Below are positions 1 to 5,333 of a stretch of 9,349 bases of DNA, piece by piece. The position numbers and the translations under genes were made by a program. The stretch comes from an uncultured Clostridia bacterium (GTDB lineage Bacteria; Bacillota; Clostridia; TANB77; CAG-508): contig CALXJN010000045.1 in NCBI GenBank assembly GCA_944388635.1, positions 1 through 9,349 on the forward strand, written 5' to 3'. Numbering within the stretch: the first letter of the stretch is position 1; the number at the start of each line of letters is the position of its first letter. Under the pieces are notes generated by a model. It searched no databases. It saw nothing but the letters and a program-made list of their open reading frames with translations, and had not been told where the DNA came from.

Positions 1-369
1 GAGTATATACATGGAATAACAACTCCCAGTTCACTCACAGGGAAATACACATATTATACATTCACAATATCAACAAGTACAATGAAAAATCAAACATATG
101 CAAATTTATTTAGTTTGATGCAAGAAACTTGGCTTGCTTCACGTTGTACAACAATTGATTATATGGAAAATTATATTAATTTTGACATCTTTAATATAAA
201 TAAAAATGAGTTAACTGCTGTCACACTTTATAGCTCGGGAGTGGGAACACCTGGAAATCAGGAGAAAAAAGCCATCCGTCCAATCGTCGAAATCGATTTA
301 ACCAAAGTAAACGTTGGGCTCACAGGCACAGGTGCAGAAAATGACGGATATTCACTTACACTAAAATAG
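1..369 (+). CDS. C-terminal part of a putative surface or exported protein (5' end outside window)
   Basis: The frame is open from base 1, so this is the last 122 codons of a longer gene. It contains an ETWLASR motif near residue 44 and ends with an AIRPIVEIDLTKVNVG-like segment. The pairing of a WLAS(R/P) motif with a downstream (I/V)RPVV segment is, from memory, typical of the C-terminal DUF6273-like domain of clostridial surface or pilin-like proteins; that is family recollection, not a search result. The rest is rich in Thr, Ser, Asn and Gly, as expected outside the cell. No membrane segment or catalytic motif is visible. The two CGG trinucleotides here (236 and 345) are out of phase and the frame is undisturbed. 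CGT is used twice for Arg (142, 277). A hairpin terminator follows 26 bases after the stop, so the gene is transcriptionally separate from spoIIA. Confidence 0.6.
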   Translation, partial: EYIHGITTPSSLTGKYTYYTFTISTSTMKNQTYANLFSLMQETWLASRCTTIDYMENYINFDIFNINKNELTAVTLYSSGVGTPGNQEKKAIRPIVEIDLTKVNVGLTGTGAENDGYSLTLK

Positions 370-394
370 GACTTTGTATTTCATTAATATACAC

Positions 395-423
395 AAGGCT
401 CGGGAGAAATCTCGAGCTTTTTT
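395..423 (+). terminator. Intrinsic terminator of the partial upstream gene
   Basis: Stem GCTCGGGA (398-405) pairs with TCTCGAGC (410-417) across a GAAA tetraloop with one G-T pair, followed by a run of six T. It lies 26 bases after the stop codon of the partial gene. Confidence 0.85.
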
Positions 424-490
424 CAAGCTTGCTCCAAATGACAAGCAAATCAAAAAATAGTATTAGAATTAGTATATTAAAAGTACAATG

Positions 491-521
491 AAAAAGCTTG
501 GAAAAATCCTAAGCTTTTTTT
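491..521. terminator. Second hairpin terminator, possibly bidirectional
   Basis: An A-run leads into AGCTTGG, a short A-rich loop, CCTAAGCT and a run of seven T (515-521). The A-run on the left and T-run on the right let it work in either direction. It sits about 70 bases after the first terminator with no coding frame between them, so it is either a back-up terminator or the end of a very short transcript from 424-490. It insulates the spoIIA control region. Confidence 0.7.
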
Positions 522-530
522 GTGTTTTTA

Positions 531-537
531 TGTCGAA
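531..537 (+). promoter_or_regulatory. Candidate Spo0A box 1
   Basis: TGTCGAA is a perfect match to the Spo0A box consensus TGNCGAA. It lies about 40 bases upstream of the -35 element of the spoIIA promoter. In Bacillus subtilis phosphorylated Spo0A activates spoIIA, which makes the location meaningful, but a 7-base match alone is weak. Confidence 0.55.
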
Positions 538-549
538 CGAAACCTATAA

Positions 550-556
550 ATCGTCA
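550..556 (-). promoter_or_regulatory. Candidate Spo0A box 2
   Basis: On the minus strand this reads TGACGAT, six of seven matches to TGNCGAA. It is 12 bases from box 1 and about 20 bases from the -35 element, so the two could form a pair of activator sites. Support comes mainly from the proximity of the stronger box. Confidence 0.4.
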
Positions 557-573
557 AAACTTCCTAAGTTTTG
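555..573. repeat. Perfect inverted repeat upstream of spoIIA
   Basis: CAAAACTT (555-562) and AAGTTTTG (566-573) are perfect complements with a 3-base centre. There is no T-run after it, so it is not a terminator. It lies just before the -35 element and next to a second inverted repeat, which suggests a protein-binding site or part of a regulatory array. Confidence 0.55.
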
Positions 574-576
574 CTA

Positions 577-593
577 TTGGAAAATTTTTCCAA
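577..593. repeat. Perfect inverted repeat overlapping the spoIIA -35 region
   Basis: TTGGAAAA (577-584) and TTTTCCAA (586-593) are perfect complements around one central T. The left arm includes the proposed -35 hexamer TTGGAA, so a protein bound here would interfere with or contact RNA polymerase. Confidence 0.5.
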
Positions 594-605
594 ATGATAT
601 ATAAT
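577..605 (+). promoter_or_regulatory. Sigma-A-like promoter of the spoIIA operon
   Basis: TTGGAA (577-582) and a perfect TATAAT (600-605) are separated by 17 bases, the standard sigma-A geometry, with the spoIIAA start 27 bases after the -10. In B. subtilis spoIIA is read by sigma-H; I looked for AGGAAT-N11-12-GAAT and did not find it. The upstream Spo0A-box matches fit a sigma-A promoter activated by Spo0A, the arrangement known at spoIIG and spoIIE. Confidence 0.55.
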
Positions 606-631
606 TTAGAAAATGCAAAAGGAGGCATAGT

Positions 632-938
632 ATGAAAATAAATTACGATGAAAAGGACAAGCTACTTTGCTTTGAAATTACAGAAGAAATAGACCACCAT
701 TGGTCAGAAAAAATAAGGAGGCAAGCAGATAATGAGATTGAAAGATATGTTCCGAAAAGAGTTATATTTGATTTTAATAAGGTTACTTTCATGGACAGTG
801 CGGGGATAGGCATGCTCATTCGGTAGGTATAAAATAGTGAAAATGCTAGGTGGAAGCATTGAAATGATAAATGTAAAACCAAATATAAGGAAGATTTTTG
901 AAATGAGCGGAATACCAAAAATTATAAAAATAAGTTAA
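632..938 (+). CDS. spoIIAA: Anti-sigma-F factor antagonist SpoIIAA, with +1 shift at CGG 821
   Basis: SpoIIAA is the STAS-domain switch protein that, when unphosphorylated, strips SpoIIAB from sigma-F in the forespore. AAGGAGG lies 6 bases before the start. Conserved features are the EIDHH segment near residue 19 and FMDSAGIG at 53-60, where Ser56 matches the phosphorylated serine (Ser58 in B. subtilis); the usual second Ser is Ala here. The zero frame ends at 824-826, directly after an in-frame CGG (821-823). Skipping C821 gives Gly-Arg-Tyr, matching the conserved G-R-Y-K stretch, and continues through IRKIFEMSGIPKIIKI to a stop at 936-938. The full product is 101 residues, close to the family norm, so this is a recoded gene rather than a pseudogene. 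It ends 12 bases before spoIIAB. Confidence 0.93.
821..824 (+). other. +1 recoding site CGGT in spoIIAA
   Basis: In-frame codons read ATT CGG TAG. Dropping the C gives ATT GGT AGG TAT, restoring the conserved Ile-Gly-Arg-Tyr. In the zero frame the very next codon is a stop, so unshifted ribosomes end at once. Confidence 0.88.
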
Positions 939-950
939 AGTGAGGGTGTT

Positions 951-1388
951 ATGAAAAGTAAATATGATAATGAAATGAATTTAGAAATATTAAGTAAATC
1001 TTGCAATGAAGCATTTGCAAGGATAACAGTTGCAGCATTTGCATCACAATTAGATCCAACAATTGAGGAAATAGCAGATATAAAAACGGCAGTTTCGGAG
1101 GCGGTTACAAACTGCATAATACATGGGTATGAAAATGGAGAAGGAATAATAAAAATAAATTGTAAGTTAGAAGGCAGAAAAATAACGGTAGAAATTGCAG
1201 ATACAGGCAAAGGAATAGAAAATATAGATATTGCCAAAGAACCATTATATACAACAAAAGCAGATTTAGAAAGATCTGGAATGGGTTTCACAATAATGGA
1301 AAGTTTTATGGATGAATTAAAAATCGAATCAATACTTGGACTTGGAACTAAAGTAACAATGACAAAAACAATAAAAGAAAATATCTAA
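951..1388 (+). CDS. spoIIAB: Anti-sigma-F factor and serine kinase SpoIIAB
   Basis: SpoIIAB is a GHKL-fold protein kinase that binds and blocks sigma-F and phosphorylates SpoIIAA using ATP. At 145 residues it has the normal length. The N box is SEAVTNCIIHGY (49-60, with Glu50 and Asn54), the G1 box is DTGKGI (84-89) and the G2 box is ERSGMGF (107-113). Arg24 in AFARITVAAF lines up with Arg20 of B. subtilis SpoIIAB, a contact residue for SpoIIAA and sigma-F. A GAGGGTG motif precedes the start by four bases. It contains four CGG trinucleotides, all in the second codon phase (ACG G, TCG G, GCG G), and the frame is intact. It is the middle gene of a compact three-gene switch. Confidence 0.97.
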   Translation: MKSKYDNEMNLEILSKSCNEAFARITVAAFASQLDPTIEEIADIKTAVSEAVTNCIIHGYENGEGIIKINCKLEGRKITVEIADTGKGIENIDIAKEPLYTTKADLERSGMGFTIMESFMDELKIESILGLGTKVTMTKTIKENI

Positions 1389-1404
1389 AGGAGAAAAGTC
1401 CAAG

Positions 1405-2131
1405 ATGTATGAGAATAACATTGAAAATATAAAAAAAGCAAAAAATGGAAGCGAAGAGGCAATGACAGAGCTTATTGAAGGCAATAAGCGGGCTTATTTG
1501 GAGCATAGTAAAAAGATTTACATCAAGAGGAGTCGAAATAGAGGATTTATATCAAATAGCTTCAATGGGATTTATTAAAGCAATCAAAAGATTTGATACA
1601 AATTATGATGTAAAATTATCTACATATGCAGTACCATACATATTAGGAGAAATAAAAAAATTTATACGAGATGACGGAATTATTAAAATAAGTAGAAGTA
1701 TAAAAGAATTAAATATGAAAATTAGTAAACTAGAAGAAGAACATTTGAGGAAAACGGGAGAAAATATAAGTTTAAAAGAATTAGAAAAAACATTAAAAGT
1801 AAGCAAAGAAGAAATAATAGTGGCATTAGAAGCAAAAACACCAGTCGAATCAATTTATAAAGAAGAAGGAAAAAATGACGATAAATCAACCAAAATTATA
1901 GATAAGTTCCCAGCGGTTGAAAATGAGGAGAATAGTATTATAAATAAATTAACAATAAATCAGTTAATAGAAAATTTAGAACCTAAAGAAAGACAAATTA
2001 TAATACTAAGATTTTATAAAAATCAGACTCAAGCGCAAGTTGGGAAAATTTTAGGCATATCACAAGTTCAAGTATCAAGAATAGAAAAAAGCATATTAAA
2101 TAAAATGAGAATGAATTTGGAGGCAGTATGA
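1405..2131 (+). CDS. sigF: Forespore sigma factor SigF (SpoIIAC), with +1 shift at CGG 1489
   Basis: Sigma-F directs the first forespore transcription programme. AAAGGAG (1387-1393) precedes the ATG at 1405 by 11 bases, and no other start lies closer. The first 28 codons read through AKNGSEEAMTELIEGNK, then reach in-frame CGG (1489). The zero frame stops at 1576-1578. Skipping C1489 gives Gly-Leu-Ile-Trp-Ser-Ile-Val-Lys-Arg-Phe, the conserved start of region 2, followed by EDLYQIASMGFIKAI (core binding and -10 recognition) and region 4 with LEPKERQIIILRF and the HTH around GISQVQVSRIE. The shifted product is 241 residues against about 255 in B. subtilis. Its stop overlaps the spoIID start (ATGA at 2128), implying translational coupling. 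Confidence 0.94.
1489..1492 (+). other. +1 recoding site CGGG in sigF
   Basis: In-frame codons read AAT AAG CGG GCT. Dropping the C gives AAG GGG CTT ATT TGG, the Gly-Leu-Ile-Trp start of sigma region 2. Without the shift, every DNA-binding and core-binding region is lost. Confidence 0.87.
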
Positions 2132-3127
2132 AGAAAATTATAATATATATTATAGGAGTAATAGGTATATGCTTTCTTATACCTATATTTTTTACAGCAA
2201 AATTTGAAATAGAAGAAGTATTTTCAGAAGAAAAGGAAGAACCAAAAGTGTTGTTAGATATAGAAAAATATTCATATACAGATTTTGAAAAAATAAGGTT
2301 GTTGCATAAAGATGGGAGTATAGAAGAAATTAATTTAGATGATTATATAGCAGAAGTTGTTTCAGCAGAAATACCAGCAGATTATGAGATAGAGGCAATA
2401 AAGGCACAGACAGTCGCAGCAAGAAGTTACACTATATACAGAATAATTCATCGGCTCTAAGCATGAAAACGCAGATATATGTGCAGATTCAACTTGTTGC
2501 CAAGCATGGATTTCTAAAGAAGATAGGATAGCGAAATGGGGAGAAAATCGGAGTAGACAAATGGAATAAAATAGTAGAAGCAGTAAATGCAACTGTACGG
2601 AGAGGTTGCAACATATGAAGGACAAATAATAAATGCATTTTTTCATTCAAATAGTGGAGGAACAACTGAAACAGCAACAAATGTATGGGGAGGAAGCAAT
2701 TATCCATATCTCCAATCTGTCGAAACATCAGGAGAAGACGCATATACTCAATATAGCTCGGAAATTGTGCTGACAAAAGACGAGTTATTAAGTAAATTAA
2801 AAGAAAAATATGCAGACATTGAAATCGATTTTTCAAATAATGAAAGTATAAAAATAATAAATTATACAGAAAGTGGAAGAGTTAAAACTGTAAAATTCGG
2901 AAACAAAGAAATTGCACGGAGTAGAAGCAAGAACAATATTAGGGTTAAAATCTACAAATTTTAAAATCGAAAAAGAAGGAGAAAATTATAAATTTAGTGT
3001 TGTTGGAAATGGACATGGAGTAGGTATGAGTCAAACAGGTGCAGATTCGTTAGCAAAGCAGGGATATAAATATCAAGACATATTGAAACATTTTTATACA
3101 GGAATAGAAATCACAAAACTTAATTAA
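2128..3127 (+). CDS. spoIID: Engulfment peptidoglycan hydrolase SpoIID, with four +1 shifts at CGG
   Basis: SpoIID is the lytic transglycosylase of the mother-cell engulfment complex. GGAGG inside sigF lies 4 bases before the start. Residues 1-24 are a hydrophobic anchor. The SpoIID core has LDDYIAEVVSAEIPADYEIEA (conserved Glu81, matching the catalytic Glu of the family) and KAQTVAARSY. After the first shift comes ADICADSTCCQAW, the cysteine-containing zinc-site region, with Cys where relatives usually have His. Later come HSNSGGTTE, YPYLQSVE and GHGVGMSQTGADSLAKQGY. The zero frame is interrupted at CGG 2452, 2549, 2598 and 2917; skipping each C gives one continuous 331-residue protein of normal length, with glycine at each site. 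Gene order sigF-spoIID-spoIIQ differs from B. subtilis; spoIID beside spoIIQ is known in clostridia. Confidence 0.92.
2452..2455 (+). other. +1 recoding site CGGC in spoIID (first)
   Basis: In-frame ATT CAT CGG CTC TAA; dropping the C gives CAT GGC TCT AAG CAT, leading into the conserved Cys-containing segment. Confidence 0.86.
2549..2552 (+). other. +1 recoding site CGGA in spoIID (second)
   Basis: In-frame GAA AAT CGG AGT AGA, with a stop four codons later. Dropping the C gives AAT GGA GTA GAC AAA TGG, continuing into the conserved WNKIVEAV stretch. Confidence 0.86.
2598..2601 (+). other. +1 recoding site CGGA in spoIID (third)
   Basis: In-frame ACT GTA CGG AGA. Dropping the C gives ACT GTA GGA GAG GTT, matching the family pattern T-x-G-x-V before a Tyr. 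It lies only 49 bases after the second site. Confidence 0.86.
2917..2920 (+). other. +1 recoding site CGGA in spoIID (fourth)
   Basis: In-frame ATT GCA CGG AGT. Dropping the C gives GCA GGA GTA GAA GCA AGA, the Gly before the conserved R-x-x-L-G-L-x-S segment. An in-phase TTC GGA 19 bases upstream contains the same trinucleotide out of phase and causes no shift. Confidence 0.86.
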
Positions 3128-3132
3128 ATATT

Positions 3133-3161
3133 GTATAAATCTCCAAACATTGGCAATAATT
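3133..3161 (+). promoter_or_regulatory. Sigma-F-type promoter of spoIIQ
   Basis: GTATA (3133-3137) matches the sigma-F -35 consensus and GGCAATAATT (3152-3161) matches the -10 pattern GGNRANANTW at every defined position. The spacer is 14 bases against the usual 15. In B. subtilis spoIIQ is a sigma-F target, so both sequence and position fit. Confidence 0.7.
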
Positions 3162-3201
3162 ATATTAAATAGTTAAATTACAAGGAGGGAATGCTTTAAA
3201 T

Positions 3202-4053
3202 ATGAGAAGAAAAGATAGAAGAAGGAGAATTGCAGAAGGAGAGGAAAACGGGTTTAGTTTAAAAAAGACATTATATGTAGCGGGGATAATTTTAGCATTA
3301 GGATTAATTGCATTTTTCGTAACAGTAATGATTTATAATAATAGTTTAGATAAGCTATATTCAGATTTAGAAACACAAGAAATAGGATTAAAAGAAGAAA
3401 GTAGAGAATATGAAAATAATTTACAAGAAGCGAGTGCAAATTTAGGTAAAACAGTAGAAGAAATGACAAATGAAATAGAAGAAACAACAGCAGAAAATGA
3501 AGAAGTAAAAGAAACAGCTGCGCAAGAAAAAGCAGATAATGAAAAAGAAAAGAAACAGGAAGAAGCAAAAAAAGAAAATAGCAACGAAACGACCAAAGCA
3601 AAAGAAACAAGTGAAAAAGTAGAAGAAAAAAAGGAAGAAGTAAAAGAACTTTCATTTAGTATGCCAGTCGAAGGCGAAGTACAAAAAGAATATGCAGTAG
3701 ATAAACTTGTATATTCAGAAACATTAAAAGAATGGGTAACACACACAGGAATAGATATCAAGGCAGAAAAAACAACCGTTGTAAAAGCAGCAGAAGAAGG
3801 AACAGTAACAGCAATAAAAAATGATCCAAGATATGGAATAACGGTAATCATTGAACATTCTGGAGGATATGAAACAAGATATGCAAATCTTTTAACAGCA
3901 GAATTTGTTACAATAGGAGAAAAAGTAACTAAAGGGCAAACTATAGGAACAGTAGGAGACACAGGCTCTTTTGAAATATTAGACGAACCTCATTTACATT
4001 TTGAATTATTAAAAAACGGAGAATATCAAGATCCTACATCTATAATAAAATAA
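3202..4053 (+). CDS. spoIIQ: SpoIIQ-type membrane-anchored M23 (LytM) protein
   Basis: This is a forespore engulfment-channel protein that pairs with mother-cell SpoIIIAH and anchors the engulfing membrane. At 283 residues it has a short, very basic cytoplasmic start (MRRKDRRRRI), a membrane segment at about 23-45, a highly charged Glu/Lys coiled-coil-like stretch at about 50-148, and a LytM domain from about 150 to the end. The zinc-site residues are present: His181 and Asp185 in HTGID, and His264 and His266 in HLHFE. B. subtilis SpoIIQ has a degenerate site, whereas clostridial versions keep it, so this one may bind zinc or cut peptidoglycan. AAGGAGGG (3182-3189) is 12 bases before the ATG, a rather long spacing. 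Position after spoIID and behind a sigma-F promoter supports SpoIIQ over a generic M23 peptidase. Confidence 0.88.
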   Translation: MRRKDRRRRIAEGEENGFSLKKTLYVAGIILALGLIAFFVTVMIYNNSLDKLYSDLETQEIGLKEESREYENNLQEASANLGKTVEEMTNEIEETTAENEEVKETAAQEKADNEKEKKQEEAKKENSNETTKAKETSEKVEEKKEEVKELSFSMPVEGEVQKEYAVDKLVYSETLKEWVTHTGIDIKAEKTTVVKAAEEGTVTAIKNDPRYGITVIIEHSGGYETRYANLLTAEFVTIGEKVTKGQTIGTVGDTGSFEILDEPHLHFELLKNGEYQDPTSIIK

Positions 4054-4095
4054 AGTTAATATTGTGATTTTAAAAAGTGCGAATTAGAACACTAC

Positions 4096-4138
4096 AAAAA
4101 AATAAGGCTTGGGGTACTATAAGTTTTCCCCAAGCCTT
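4096..4138 (-). terminator. Terminator between convergent spoIIQ and leftward gene
   Basis: AAGGCTTGGGG (4104-4114) and CCCCAAGCCTT (4128-4138) form a perfect 11-bp stem with a 13-base loop. Seven A at 4096-4102 give a T-run on the minus strand, so it is a strong terminator for the leftward gene. On the plus strand only a weak T-rich tail follows, so it may also end spoIIQ less efficiently. Confidence 0.82.
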
Positions 4139-4164
4139 TAAGCTTTCGATTTAGAAAACTTAAG

Positions 4165-4623
4165 TTAGTTATTATTTCTTTTTTCTGTTTGAGTGCCATA
4201 ATACCAAACTAAAGCAACAATTATTGTAGCTGCGATAGCAAGAACTATCCAAACAAAGGAACTATTTGCTCCAGTAGATGCCATTGCGCTTGTATCAGAA
4301 ATTGCTCTTGTTTCAGAAGTTCTTCCTGCTGTATATCCAGAATTATCATTTGTTGTTTCTGTCGCTCCCAAATTTGTCATATCTTCTTTTGCATTATCCA
4401 TCGCACCTTGGATTCCGCCTTCCATATCTCTCATCATGTTTTCCATACCATTTTTGGCATTTCCAGCAGCATCTTTTGCACCATTTACGGCATTTTCCAT
4501 ACCATTACCGATGTTATCTAAACCTGTTTGCATATCCTGCATCATATTTGAAGCAAAACAAATACTAGATGTAAATAAAACAATACAAAATGCGAATAAT
4601 ATTATCAAAGATTTTTTTAACAT
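4165..4623 (-). CDS. Small exported, membrane-anchored protein of unknown function (Gly/Asn/Met-rich)
   Basis: The 152-residue product has an N-terminal signal peptide (basic MLKK, a hydrophobic stretch to about 22, then SICFAS). A low-complexity middle repeats units of the type NGMENxxxxxKDAxGNAKNGMENMM and DMEGGIQGAMDNAK (about 26-85), probably amphipathic helix. After a Thr/Ser-rich linker comes one hydrophobic helix (about 123-142, VWIVLAIAATIIVALVWYY) and a short basic tail. This suggests an extracytoplasmic protein held by a C-terminal anchor. AGGAGG lies 7 bases before the start. I recognise no family. Its build resembles the next leftward gene, so the two may act together. No in-frame CGG is present; the two CGG on this strand are out of phase. 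Confidence 0.75.
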   Translation of the reverse strand: MLKKSLIILFAFCIVLFTSSICFASNMMQDMQTGLDNIGNGMENAVNGAKDAAGNAKNGMENMMRDMEGGIQGAMDNAKEDMTNLGATETTNDNSGYTAGRTSETRAISDTSAMASTGANSSFVWIVLAIAATIIVALVWYYGTQTEKRNNN

Positions 4624-4706
4624 TTCTATTCCTCCTCATAAAAATATAATTAAGCAAAGCTTTTCTAACTATATATTTTGTATAAAAGAAATAAAAATAT
4701 CCATAC

Positions 4707-4747
4707 AAAAAAACACTAAATTAGAATAAAATTCCAATTCAGTGTTT
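4707..4747 (-). terminator. Terminator of the second leftward gene
   Basis: AAACACT (4711-4717) pairs with AGTGTTT (4741-4747), and the stem continues with two mismatches through AATT/AATT and GAA/TTC to an AT-rich loop. Seven A at 4707-4713 give a T-run on the minus strand after the hairpin. It separates the two leftward genes into individual transcripts. Confidence 0.7.
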
Positions 4748-4766
4748 AAAAATTTAAAAAAATATT

Positions 4767-5135
4767 TTAACGCATACGTATTAAAATGGCTATTGCAAAT
4801 AATACTAATAAAATTCCAAGTACAATTAAAATAATATTTAAGATGTTTGATAATGTCATACTAGGTTCGCTTAAAGCAGCAGATGAACCAACTGAAACGG
4901 TTGTATCAGGAGTTGGTGTAGTTGTTTGAGTAGAAGTATCTCCACTATTTATGACTTCTCCTTGAGTGTCTGCCCCAACTGTATTAGTATTAGATACATC
5001 ATTTGTAGCAGTTTCTGTGCCAGATACTGTACCATTTGTAGTTAAATTCATATCTATACCAGTTGCATAAACAAAACTAGAAGCAAACATTATAACTAAA
5101 ATAAACATGATAGAAAATATTAAAACTTTTTTCAT
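4767..5135 (-). CDS. Small exported, membrane-anchored Thr-rich protein of unknown function
   Basis: An upstream in-frame ATG at 5147 exists, but GGAGGT lies between it and the ATG at 5135 with ideal spacing, so the start is taken as 5135 (122 residues, MKKVLIFSIM). The product has a signal peptide with a likely cleavage near SFVYATG. It is followed by about 60 residues very rich in Thr, Asn, Ser and Gly with no charge pattern, then a C-terminal hydrophobic helix (NIILIVLGILLVLFAIAIL) ending in RMR. This suggests a cell-surface protein with a disordered, possibly glycosylated stalk. No known domain is recognised. It is driven by its own sigma-A-type promoter, divergent from ylxM, and shares its general build with the neighbouring leftward gene. 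Confidence 0.75.
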   Translation of the reverse strand: MKKVLIFSIMFILVIMFASSFVYATGIDMNLTTNGTVSGTETATNDVSNTNTVGADTQGEVINSGDTSTQTTTPTPDTTVSVGSSAALSEPSMTLSNILNIILIVLGILLVLFAIAILIRMR

Positions 5136-5186
5136 TTGAACCTCCATATATCTAAAAAATATAAACTAAATTAAATATTCAAAAAT

Positions 5187-5215
5187 ATTTTATAGTATTT
5201 TAAAGTTAATGTCAA
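5187..5215 (-). promoter_or_regulatory. Sigma-A promoter of the leftward Thr-rich protein gene
   Basis: On the minus strand TTGACA (5215-5210) is followed after 17 bases by TAAAAT (5192-5187). The -35 is perfect and the -10 has five of six matches. The gene starts about 50 bases further on at 5135. Confidence 0.72.
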
Positions 5216-5264
5216 TGAAATATATAAAAAACTTGTAAAAAATAGAAAAAAATCTCTAAAACAC

Positions 5265-5293
5265 TTGACAAATAGCTTTAAATGGTGTAAAGT
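5265..5293 (+). promoter_or_regulatory. Sigma-A promoter of the ylxM-ffh operon
   Basis: A perfect TTGACA (5265-5270) is followed after 17 bases by TAAAGT (5288-5293), four of six matches to TATAAT. The ylxM start is 40 bases downstream. It diverges from the leftward promoter at 5187-5215. Confidence 0.72.
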
Positions 5294-5333
5294 AATATAG
5301 CATTACATTAAAAATTAAGTAAGGGATAAAAAT

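Noticed and set aside
2587..3127. Separate small genes starting at 2587 and 2912
   Set aside because: They are internal pieces of spoIID created by the shift sites, with no ribosome binding sites of their own and with adjoining conserved SpoIID motifs.
3191..3199. Two-codon leader frame ATG CTT TAA before spoIIQ
   Set aside because: It is only two bases after the GGAGG core, too close for good initiation, and a two-codon frame is easily due to chance.
3254..3962. Long leftward open frames opposite spoIIQ
   Set aside because: They are antisense shadows of a Glu/Lys-rich coding region, dominated by Leu, Phe and Ser, with no ribosome binding sites.
4278..4729. Rightward open frames opposite the Gly/Asn/Met-rich gene
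   Set aside because: The leftward frame has a ribosome binding site, signal peptide, anchor and terminator; the opposite frames have low-complexity Leu/Phe/His/Tyr content and none of these.
5135..5147. Upstream ATG at 5147 as start of the Thr-rich protein
   Set aside because: The ribosome binding site lies between the two ATGs, so only the ATG at 5135 can use it; the extra four residues also lead a signal peptide that already has a normal MKK start.
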